From positions 1 to 20,283 of the forward strand of contig JAURZO010000126.1 in the NCBI GenBank assembly GCA_030653405.1: 20,283 nucleotides of DNA, in the 5' to 3' direction. Made by a program: the position numbers and the translations under genes. The notes beneath the pieces were generated by a model, which ran no database searches, was not told the DNA's origin, and worked only from the letters and a program-made list of their open reading frames with translations. Positions 1 through 5,928 of the stretch are shown piece after piece. The number at the start of each line of letters is the position of its first letter. The first letter of the stretch is position 1. The stretch comes from Zwartia sp. (GTDB taxonomy: Bacteria > Pseudomonadota > Gammaproteobacteria > Burkholderiales > Burkholderiaceae_B).

Positions 1-287
1 TGACCACAAAGCTTTTGGCACTTCACAACGATGTAACTGAAATGAAGGGTGTTTTGAAGGATGTGGCAAGCGCTCTTACAAAGCTGGCGCTCATTGACGA
101 GAGGCAGATGGTTGCCAATCAGGCGCTTGAGCGAGCATTTGCCACGATTTCACGGATCGAGGCTCGCCTGTCGGATCTCGAACGACTGCAACCAATGAAT
201 AATCAATCGAGAGTTTGGGTCGAGCGCTTTGTGCTGGCCCTCGCCGGTGCTGCACTCGTTTTTATCTGGGATCAGGTAAGACGCTAA
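1..287 (+). CDS. Small phage membrane protein, coiled coil plus C-terminal TM (5' edge cut)
   Basis: The gene is open from the first base to a TAA at 285-287. The window starts with TG followed by ACC ACA AAG in this frame. If the preceding base is A, the start codon is an ATG beginning one base outside the window and the protein is MTTKLLALHNDV..., about 95 residues. A TTG at 15 is the only initiation codon before ATG 42 and is less likely. The body is a charged, heptad-like helix (about residues 20-65, including RIEARLSDLERL), followed by a single hydrophobic segment near the C-terminus (FVLALAGAALVFIW) and a basic end (DQVRR). This layout resembles the small XhlA-like membrane-associated proteins of phage lysis modules, and its place directly before the holin-like gene fits. 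The exact family is not recognised. Confidence 0.7.
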   Translation, partial: TTKLLALHNDVTEMKGVLKDVASALTKLALIDERQMVANQALERAFATISRIEARLSDLERLQPMNNQSRVWVERFVLALAGAALVFIWDQVRR

Positions 288-320
288 TTGCGCCTGCAGC
301 TGAATAATTCAAAGGGGTAA

Positions 321-584
321 ATGATGAAACTAGTCGACGACGCTCGCAACTGGTCTAAATGGTGGTCGATCCGCCTTTCTCTGATCGGCGGCTTTCTGTT
401 GGCATTCTTGGAGGCCTATCCCCATGCTGTTGGACATATTTTCGCGGCTTTACCGCCAGAAATTTCCGGAGCCGTTAGCCAAGACATCCTCAAAGGTATT
501 GGCATCCTCTGCATCCTCGCCAGTCCAGTCGCCCGAGTCATCCGCCAGCAGCGTCTCGGCGACAAGACTGAAGGCAAAGACTGA
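321..584 (+). CDS. Putative holin (small two-TM phage protein)
   Basis: The 87-residue product has an amphipathic N-terminus rich in Trp and Lys (DDARNWSKWWSIR) and two hydrophobic segments, about residues 18-45 and 58-75. It ends in a charged tail (RVIRQQRLGDKTEGKD). This is the usual holin-like layout. The N-terminal sequence recalls a phage family annotated as DUF7940/holin, but I cannot confirm that without a search. Its role would be to permeabilise the inner membrane so that the endolysin encoded next reaches the peptidoglycan. Two ATG codons are adjacent (321 and 324). The Shine-Dalgarno AGGGG at 313-317 is better spaced for the ATG at 324, so the product may lack the first Met. The endolysin GTG starts one base after this stop codon. 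Confidence 0.7.
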   Translation: MMKLVDDARNWSKWWSIRLSLIGGFLLAFLEAYPHAVGHIFAALPPEISGAVSQDILKGIGILCILASPVARVIRQQRLGDKTEGKD

Positions 585-585
585 G

Positions 586-1098
586 GTGATAGATTTCGAG
601 CAGGCATTTGACCGGCTGATCGACCATGAGGGCGGATTTACGGATAAGCCCGAAGACCCAGGCAACTGGACGGGCGGCAGAGTAGGTGTCGGGGAGCTCA
701 AAGGGACGAAATTTGGCATCGCTTCGCACAGCTACCCCTATCTGGACAGTAAGAATCTGACCCTTCAGGACGCAAAAGCGATCTACCGGCGGGACTTCTG
801 GGACATTCTCAACGATGCGCACCCAGCAATCAAATTTCAATTGTTCGATGCAGCCGTAAACCATGGGCATGGCAATGCAATCCGATTCTTACAGCGTGCG
901 GTCAATGTTGCGGACGATGGAGACTGGGGCAAGATCAGCCAGGCGGCGCTCAACAATATGGATCACAACGACGTATTGCTTCGATTCGTCGCTTACCGGC
1001 TGAAGTTTTGGGCCATGCTCAATACCTTTGATGTGCATGGAAGAGGCTGGACCAGACGAGGCGCAGACAACCTCCTTTTTGCAGCTCAGGACAACTAG
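586..1098 (+). CDS. Phage endolysin, GH108-type N-acetylmuramidase
   Basis: The product is a lysozyme that cleaves the glycan backbone of peptidoglycan at the end of phage growth. I place the start at GTG 586, one base after the holin-like stop, giving 170 residues, a normal size for this family. The reading frame stays open upstream to 424 only because it overlaps the holin-like gene. The N-terminal part has the family's catalytic motif DHEGGFTDKPEDPGNW (Glu at about residue 13), followed by the glycine-rich stretch and GTKFGIAS. The middle (YRRDFWDIL, FDAAVNHGHGNAIRFLQRAV) and the C-terminal half match the peptidoglycan-binding part that accompanies GH108. No signal peptide is visible, so release depends on the holin. 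An alternative name is DUF847 lysozyme (ZliS-like). Confidence 0.85.
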   Translation: MIDFEQAFDRLIDHEGGFTDKPEDPGNWTGGRVGVGELKGTKFGIASHSYPYLDSKNLTLQDAKAIYRRDFWDILNDAHPAIKFQLFDAAVNHGHGNAIRFLQRAVNVADDGDWGKISQAALNNMDHNDVLLRFVAYRLKFWAMLNTFDVHGRGWTRRGADNLLFAAQDN

Positions 1099-1107
1099 GG
1101 GTAAACC

Positions 1108-1341
1108 ATGGCGATCTTTCTCAAGTTCAAAGAGTGGATTTTGGGGGCGGCTGGCGCAATCTTGGCAGTGCTGACTATTTACATTGCTGGTCGGCAGCAG
1201 GGCAAGAAGGCCGAGGCCGAAAGCAGAGACCGTGCCGATCGCAAGGAATCAAGGAGAATTGAAGATGAAGCGGACCATGCTCGGCTGCGCACTGGTGATC
1301 CTATTGACCGGCTGCGCAAACACGGAAAAATCAGAGACTAG
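1108..1341 (+). CDS. Probable i-spanin (Rz-like inner-membrane protein)
   Basis: This is a 77-residue protein with one N-terminal membrane segment (about residues 10-27, WILGAAGAILAVLTIYIAG). A highly charged tail follows (about residues 30-77, rich in K, E, R and D), expected to be helical and periplasmic. It starts at ATG 1108, 9 nt after the endolysin stop, with a GGGG-type ribosome site at about 1098-1101. The layout, its position after the endolysin, and the lipoprotein gene that starts inside it in another frame together suggest an Rz-type inner-membrane spanin that helps break the outer membrane. It is shorter than classical Rz. The direct sequence evidence is only the TM-plus-charged-tail layout, so the functional name is inferred from context. 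Confidence 0.6.
   Translation: MAIFLKFKEWILGAAGAILAVLTIYIAGRQQGKKAEAESRDRADRKESRRIEDEADHARLRTGDPIDRLRKHGKIRD
1251..1256 (+). promoter_or_regulatory. Ribosome binding site fixing the o-spanin start
   Basis: AAGGAG lies 8 nt before ATG 1265, inside the coding region of the preceding gene. It selects ATG 1265 over the earlier in-frame ATG at 1184, which would add a basic non-lipoprotein leader and place the lipobox far from the N-terminus. Confidence 0.7.
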
Positions 1342-1465
1342 CCGGTCTATCTGTCGGGAGCTGTCGAAAGACCTTCCGACGTATTCCAAGCGAGACACTC
1401 CGGAAACACTCGAATCAGGCGCTCGGTTTATGGACGTTTTCGTGGCGGTGTGCGGTCGGACTTGA
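1265..1465 (+). CDS. Probable o-spanin lipoprotein (Rz1-like)
   Basis: This is a 66-residue lipoprotein precursor. Its N-terminus is MKRTMLGCALVILLTGCANT: a basic start, a hydrophobic core and the lipobox L-T-G-C, with the lipidated Cys at residue 17. The mature part is about 50 residues with two further cysteines (SICREL and AVCGRT). The gene starts 77 nt before the end of the Rz-like gene in the +1 frame and continues 124 nt past it, an overlapping arrangement typical of Rz/Rz1 pairs. Its predicted role is to link from the outer membrane to the inner-membrane spanin and drive outer-membrane disruption at lysis. The lipobox is direct evidence. The spanin role is inferred from the overlap and position, and the mature part lacks the proline-rich character of lambda Rz1. 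Confidence 0.65.
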   Translation: MKRTMLGCALVILLTGCANTEKSETSRSICRELSKDLPTYSKRDTPETLESGARFMDVFVAVCGRT

Positions 1466-1525
1466 AAGCCAGCTGCTCATTCAAATCGCCTTAAAAATTG
1501 TGCAATAGATTAAAACCGAGTCTAT

Positions 1526-1610
1526 ATAAATCAATGGGTTACAATCATTTTTGTTCGGCATCAATAGCACAAACGCAATACACAAAGCCCAAATAAATCA
1601 AGGCGTTACA
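1526..1610. repeat. Pair of 18-nt direct repeats near the att site
   Basis: ATAAATCAATGGGTTACA at 1526-1543 and ATAAATCAAGGCGTTACA at 1593-1610 agree at 16 of 18 positions and are spaced 67 bp apart, in the AT-rich non-coding tail between the lysis genes and the tRNA fragment. Short direct repeats beside an attachment site are typical of arm-type sites bound by the N-terminal domain of tyrosine integrases. That role is inferred, as the integrase is outside the window. The rest of the 1466-1627 gap shows no coding frame I would support. Confidence 0.5.
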
Positions 1611-1627
1611 GCACAGCGACTAGCCCA

Positions 1628-1672
1628 CTCCTAAGAAGGGAGTCGGACGTTCGATTCGTCTCGGCGGCGCCA
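1628..1672 (+). other. 3' fragment of tRNA-Arg(CCT); probable prophage attR
   Basis: Standard tRNA numbering fits without gaps. Anticodon loop CTCCTAA is at 1628-1634 (anticodon CCT at 1630-1632, U33 present). The 3' anticodon strand GAAGG is at 1635-1639 and the variable loop GAGTC at 1640-1644. The T arm is GGACG-TTCGATT-CGTCT (1645-1661), with all five pairs including one G-U. The acceptor 3' strand CGGCGGC is at 1662-1668, the discriminator G at 1669 and CCA at 1670-1672. The five bases before the loop (GCCCA) do not pair with GAAGG, and no D arm or 5' acceptor strand is upstream. The 5' half is therefore missing, as expected when a phage recombines in the anticodon loop or the 3' half. 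The intact tRNA should lie at the left prophage end. Confidence 0.75.
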
Positions 1673-1707
1673 ATACAACTGTTTCGCTCATATAGCAGCC
1701 AGGTTTC

Positions 1708-2961
1708 ATGACGCAATCAATCAACCCCATCTCCAATCCAGGCAAGTTGCTGGATAACCCCCTGGCGTTCCGTACCATCATGATGGGCACGTTTATCGTG
1801 CTGTTAGCGATGGGGATTCGCGCCACGATTGGCTTGTTTATCCAGCCGATGGGTCTTGAGCGAGGGTGGGGGCGTGATGTTTTTTCGCTTGCGTTCGCCG
1901 TGCAGAATCTGGTGTGGGGTTTTGGTGCCATTGGCGCTGGCATGATGGCCGATCGACTCGGCTCGGGTAGAACGATCGCCTTGTCTATTGTCTTGTATGC
2001 ACTGGGTCTGGTGGGCACGCGGCTCGCGAGCACCGAGATGGAGTTCTATCTGAGCGCGGGCTTTTTGATCGGCTTAGGACAGGCGGGCACCACGTTTGCT
2101 GTCATTTTGCCGGTGATTGCCCGCACCGTGCCAGCAGCGCATCGAAGCACCGCGATGGGTATTGCCAGTGCGGGTGGGTCGCTCGGTCAGTTTCTAGTCG
2201 TACCCGCCGGGCAAGTATTGATTGATACTCTGGACTGGACAGGGGCTTACTGGGTGATGTCTGCGGTGTTTGCCGCGACGCTACCGTTAGTCTGGTTTTT
2301 GCGGGGCAAGCCAGGTGTCACCACCGGGCCACAGCAGTCAATGTTTTCGGCCATTAAACAGGCACTGCGTCATCCAAGCTTTCATTTTTTGTTTTGGAGC
2401 TATTTTGTATGCGGCTTTCATACCGCCTTCATTACGCTTCATTTGCCTGCCTTTGTCGTCGACAAAGGACTAAGTGCCAGTACGGGCGCGATCGGAATCG
2501 GCTTAATTGGCCTATTCAATGTTTTCGGCTCCTTCACGGCTGGAAAGTTGGGTGGCATCTACAGTAAAAAGAACTTGCTAGCCGGCACGTATGCCATGCG
2601 TTCAGTGGGCTTGATCTGGATTTTGCTGATGCCGACGACCCCATTTGTTTTGTATGTTTTTGCAGCCTGGATGGGTGTATTCTGGCTGGGCACAGTGCCG
2701 CTCACGCAAGGCCTGATCGCACAGATTTATGGCTTGCGATTCGCGGCAACGCTCTCAGGCATGGTGTTTCTGGGTCACCAGATTGGCAGTTTCACTGGCG
2801 TGTGGCTAGGTGGTAAGGTGCAATCAGTCACGGGCAGTTATGACTTGGTGTGGTGGTTTGCGATTGTACTGTCCCTGGTTGCTGCAGGCTTGTGTTTGCC
2901 GATCCGTGAAAAGCCGATCGCAATCAAACTGCCTGGCATGCCGAGCCCTGCTGCTGGTTGA
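1708..2961 (+). CDS. MFS transporter
   Basis: This is a 417-residue, very hydrophobic protein with about 12 membrane segments, the usual length for a major facilitator. The conserved loop after TM2 is present (GAGMMADRLGSGRT, a G-x3-D-R-x-G-x-R type motif). A typical central break comes after LVWFLRGKPG (about residue 205), and the second half repeats the fold (FTAGKLGGIYSKKN). It most resembles MFS members annotated in the oxalate/formate or monocarboxylate-like groups of Burkholderiales. The substrate cannot be read from sequence. ATG 1708 is preceded only by a weak AGG (1701-1703). The gene begins 35 nt after the tRNA-Arg CCA end, so in the uninfected chromosome it may have been read from the tRNA promoter. 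The prophage now separates it from that promoter. Confidence 0.85.
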   Translation: MTQSINPISNPGKLLDNPLAFRTIMMGTFIVLLAMGIRATIGLFIQPMGLERGWGRDVFSLAFAVQNLVWGFGAIGAGMMADRLGSGRTIALSIVLYALGLVGTRLASTEMEFYLSAGFLIGLGQAGTTFAVILPVIARTVPAAHRSTAMGIASAGGSLGQFLVVPAGQVLIDTLDWTGAYWVMSAVFAATLPLVWFLRGKPGVTTGPQQSMFSAIKQALRHPSFHFLFWSYFVCGFHTAFITLHLPAFVVDKGLSASTGAIGIGLIGLFNVFGSFTAGKLGGIYSKKNLLAGTYAMRSVGLIWILLMPTTPFVLYVFAAWMGVFWLGTVPLTQGLIAQIYGLRFAATLSGMVFLGHQIGSFTGVWLGGKVQSVTGSYDLVWWFAIVLSLVAAGLCLPIREKPIAIKLPGMPSPAAG

Positions 2962-3025
2962 GCCTGTTTCGATTGGTGGCTTGAGTTGCAGGGGCGATTA
3001 ATATTTAAACAGCAGACGCACGTTT

Positions 3026-3030
3026 GGAGG
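3026..3030 (+). promoter_or_regulatory. Strong ribosome binding site (GGAGG) for the small membrane-protein gene
   Basis: GGAGG lies 5 nt before ATG 3036. An out-of-frame ATG at 3032 is too close to be used. This strong site supports translation of the 49-codon gene that follows. Confidence 0.65.
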
Positions 3031-3035
3031 AATGC

Positions 3036-3185
3036 ATGACTGAACGGAATCAACCTTCCTCAAAGTGGCTTCGCATCTCGCTCGGGGTTTTTCTTGGGGT
3101 TGTGCTGGTGGTTGGATTCTTGGGCTACCTGACACCCTCCATGCGCGTGAACTGGGAAGCGATTGCTTCAATGTGTGGTTTCTAA
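3036..3185 (+). CDS. Small single-TM protein ahead of addB-like gene
   Basis: This is a short gene of 49 codons starting at ATG 3036, with GGAGG five bases upstream, and ending at TAA 3183-3185. The product begins with a polar, basic N-terminus (MTERNQPSSKWLRIS). One membrane segment follows (about residues 15-33, LGVFLGVVLVVGFLGYL), then a short tail (TPSMRVNWEAIASMCGF). It therefore looks like a single-pass protein with the N-terminus inside. The stop is 10 nt before the ATG of the AddB-like gene, so the two are probably cotranscribed and may be translationally coupled. I do not recognise the family. The strong ribosome site and good hydrophobic design make it more than a chance frame, but only conservation in relatives would prove it. 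Confidence 0.6.
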   Translation: MTERNQPSSKWLRISLGVFLGVVLVVGFLGYLTPSMRVNWEAIASMCGF

Positions 3186-3195
3186 GCCGGTATCC

Positions 3196-5928
3196 ATGCT
3201 CACACTCACTGAGTTGCCCAGAGTTTCTTTTGAGCAGCTCGCTCAGTTTGATGCGACTCGCACCACGATTCTGACCGTCAATAATCGACTGGCGAGACGC
3301 ATGACTCAGGATCTCGCTCGTCAAGCTGTCCGCGAGGGTGGCGCCGCAGAGCTCCCCTCGGTGGTGCCTTGGTCAGGGTGGATTGCTCAGCAGCTCGCGC
3401 AGTCGGGCTTCCATGAAAATGTCCACCCTCATTCGCTGGTGCTCGATACCTTTGGTTCTCAGCTTTTATGGGGACAAATTATCGAGGAAATCGAAGCGAC
3501 AACACCTTTGCTTGACACTCAGCAAGCGGCTGCAGCTGTTCAGCAGGCTGACAAATTACTCGATGAGTGGATGATTGAGGTTGAGCCTTCGAGCGTGACC
3601 GAAGAGTATGCCCACTTCATGGTGTGGCGTGAGGAATATCGCGAGCAGTTACAGCGCTTAAATGCTTTAGATCCTAATCTCGCGATCGATCGTGTGATTG
3701 AGCATGTGGGCCAAGACCTGCCGGTTCCGCAACAGCTTTTATTGGTTGGATTTTCTGAGCTGACGCCGCGTATGTCTTGTCTGCTCGAAGCGCTGCGCGC
3801 GCGCAATGTGTCGATTGCATTACTTGAACAAGAGGTACCAGAGCAGGCTCAACTTTTACGTGTGGTGTCAGAGACTGCTCAGACTGAATGGGAAGCTGCC
3901 GCGCTCTGGGCGCGAGACAAACTCGAGCAGAACCCGGAGGGTCGCTTTGCCATCGTTGCCGTGAGCCTCGAGGCGGATGCTGCCTTTGCTCGACGTACGT
4001 TGAGCCGCATCTTGGCGCCCTCGACAAGTACAGCAGAGCTGCCCCCAAAAAAGTTCTCATATAACGTTGCCGTCGCGCGCGCGCTTTCTGAGTGGCAGGC
4101 GGGACGTGCTGTACTTGCGTGGCTGCGAACTTTCGTTTTAATGAAAGAGCGAGGCCGGGCCAGAGCGAGTGATCTCGGGGCTGCGCTGCTTTCTGGTTAT
4201 TGTGCGGGTGACCTATCGGAGCTTGGAGCTCGGGCGAATATCGATGCACGTTGGCGCCGCAACCAGCTCACCGAGTTGAGTCTTGCAGGGTGGTCCAAGT
4301 CACTCGAAGGTCTTGAGCAGTTACTGCCTGCCTGGCACCTCGCCTGGCAGGCGTGGGCGGATTTGCCCCGCCGCGAAACGTTGGATTTTTGGTCGGCCGT
4401 GTTTCGTCAGAGTCTCGCGACGTTAGGATTTCCAGGTCGCAGCCGGCAAAGTTCCACGGTTTATCAAGTGATAGAAGCGCTTGATGATCTGTTTGAACGG
4501 TTTGATGCCTTGTCACCTGTTTTGAGCCAAGTCTCTGCCTCTGAGGCATTGGGTGTATTCGGACGTCTGATGCGCGGCGTGGCGTTTCAGCCGCAACGGG
4601 ACCCCGACGCGCGCCTTGACGTGCTGGGCATGCTTGAGGCTGAGGGAGGTCGTTGGGATGCCGTGTGGATATTGGGTCTGACAGACGAAGTGTTTCCCGC
4701 AGTCGCTCGTCCCAATCCATTCATACCCCTGTCCGCGCTACGACGTGCGGGTGCGCCACGCGCAACACCGGAACGTGAACGCGAGTGGGCAGGACAAATG
4801 TTTGCCCACCTTTGCGCACTGGCGCCCAATGTTGTGCTGAGCTCTGCGATGCACGAAGGCGAGAGGGGGCTGCGTCCATCACCCCTTATTTCTCACGTGC
4901 CGCCGAGCGAATTCATGCAGACTGGGGGGACGCCATCCTTCGCGCCCAGTCCGCTTGAGTCTCTTGAGGATCTAAAAGCTCCGGCACTGGGTGCCGAGGA
5001 GCAAGTCTCAGGCGGGGTGAGTCTGCTGGAGTTGCAGGCACGTAATCCGCTATGGGCCTTTGTCCGCTATCGACTGGGTGCGTCCGGCTTATTGGCATAT
5101 TCTGATTTGCCTTCGAACGCCTTACGCGGTGAGTTTTTGCATGACACGATGGAGGTGTTGTGGAAAGAGCTTCGCTCGCAGACTGCGTTGAGGCATGCCG
5201 CCTCGACAGATGCACTCGATGCCATGATTACGCGCGCTGTTCAGTTTTCAGCTGAAAAAAATTTGTCGGGTATGCGTCCGGCTCTACGGGCGCTTGAGGA
5301 AAAGAGGGCGGTCTCGATCGTATCAGCCTGGCTTGCCACTGAACTTGAACGTTTACCCTTTGTGGTCGTTGATGCCGAAGAAAAATACACGCTGTCAGTC
5401 GCTGGATTGAAACTGAATGTTCGTCTGGATCGGATGGATCAGCTCGAAGACGGACGCGCAGTTGTCATTGATTACAAAGGCGGGAAAAATTTGCCAAAGG
5501 TGCTGACAGACTGGCAAAAAATCCGTCCTGTTTCCTTGCAGTTGCCCGCCTATGCCTCAGTATTGGCGCAACGGGACGCGCTCGATAGCATCGCGGGTTT
5601 GATGCTTGTGCATTTGCACTCAAAAGCCAAGCCTCCTGTCGGTCTACTGCGAGAAGAAATCGGACTCAAAGGCCCCACATTATTTCAAGACGCCAACTAT
5701 CCCGACGCAGACTGGACCGCAGCGATGCAGCGGCTCAACGCTTCTATTGAAAAACTTGCGGTCGAATTCACCTCCGGCGTCGCGATCAATCAGTCTTGGT
5801 CCAAATCTGATCTGGAGTATTGCGACGTGCAAGCATTGTTGCGTATTTTTGATGACGAAACGCACTTGCTTGAAGATGACTCAGATGCTGACGCATCGAA
5901 CCCATTCGGAGATCTGAATGGAGACTAA
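3196..5928 (+). CDS. AddB-like PD-(D/E)XK nuclease / inactivated helicase
   Basis: The 910-residue product is the AddB-type partner of the next gene, in the betaproteobacterial 'probable DNA repair protein' family (TIGR03623-like). The N-terminal helicase-like part has no Walker A (TTILTVNNRLARRM stands in its place). The central block WDAVWILGLTDEVFP, followed by ARPNPFIPL, is characteristic of the family. The C-terminal nuclease keeps its expected residues: His649 (GEFLHDTMEVLW), Asp745 (RLDRMD), Asp759 and Lys761 (VVIDYKGG), and Q-x3-Y at 782-786. AddB iron-sulfur cysteines appear largely lost (RNPLWAF at 616-622, YCDVQALLRI at 875-884). I chose ATG 3196 because it follows the small-gene stop and begins the family-like sequence MLTLTELPRVSF. 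The frame remains open to a TTG at 3163. Role: processing of double-strand breaks with AddA. Confidence 0.85.
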   Translation: MLTLTELPRVSFEQLAQFDATRTTILTVNNRLARRMTQDLARQAVREGGAAELPSVVPWSGWIAQQLAQSGFHENVHPHSLVLDTFGSQLLWGQIIEEIEATTPLLDTQQAAAAVQQADKLLDEWMIEVEPSSVTEEYAHFMVWREEYREQLQRLNALDPNLAIDRVIEHVGQDLPVPQQLLLVGFSELTPRMSCLLEALRARNVSIALLEQEVPEQAQLLRVVSETAQTEWEAAALWARDKLEQNPEGRFAIVAVSLEADAAFARRTLSRILAPSTSTAELPPKKFSYNVAVARALSEWQAGRAVLAWLRTFVLMKERGRARASDLGAALLSGYCAGDLSELGARANIDARWRRNQLTELSLAGWSKSLEGLEQLLPAWHLAWQAWADLPRRETLDFWSAVFRQSLATLGFPGRSRQSSTVYQVIEALDDLFERFDALSPVLSQVSASEALGVFGRLMRGVAFQPQRDPDARLDVLGMLEAEGGRWDAVWILGLTDEVFPAVARPNPFIPLSALRRAGAPRATPEREREWAGQMFAHLCALAPNVVLSSAMHEGERGLRPSPLISHVPPSEFMQTGGTPSFAPSPLESLEDLKAPALGAEEQVSGGVSLLELQARNPLWAFVRYRLGASGLLAYSDLPSNALRGEFLHDTMEVLWKELRSQTALRHAASTDALDAMITRAVQFSAEKNLSGMRPALRALEEKRAVSIVSAWLATELERLPFVVVDAEEKYTLSVAGLKLNVRLDRMDQLEDGRAVVIDYKGGKNLPKVLTDWQKIRPVSLQLPAYASVLAQRDALDSIAGLMLVHLHSKAKPPVGLLREEIGLKGPTLFQDANYPDADWTAAMQRLNASIEKLAVEFTSGVAINQSWSKSDLEYCDVQALLRIFDDETHLLEDDSDADASNPFGDLNGD

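Larger units (their letters stand above)
1..1672. mobile_element. Right end of a prophage (lysis module to attR)
   Basis: Five small same-strand genes form a phage lysis module: a coiled-coil/TM protein, a holin-like protein, an endolysin and a spanin pair. They are followed by an AT-rich non-coding tail and then a truncated tRNA-Arg(CCT) 3' end at 1628-1672. Past it the genes are ordinary chromosomal ones. A phage block ending in a partial tRNA is the standard signature of site-specific integration into a tRNA 3' end. No integrase is seen, so it is expected at the left end of the element, outside the window. Whether the prophage is complete cannot be judged from here. The boundary at 1672 is the end of the tRNA fragment; the actual crossover lies somewhere within 1628-1672. 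Confidence 0.75.

Noticed and set aside
424..585. Upstream extension of the endolysin frame to ATG 424
   Set aside because: This part overlaps the holin-like gene and lacks homology. GTG 586 directly after the holin-like stop gives the family length.
1590..1672. Complete tRNA gene
   Set aside because: No 5' acceptor strand, D arm or matching 5' anticodon strand exists upstream of the loop.
3163..3195. Longer N-terminus of the AddB-like protein from TTG 3163
   Set aside because: It overlaps the 49-codon gene and has no good ribosome site. ATG 3196 follows that gene's stop.
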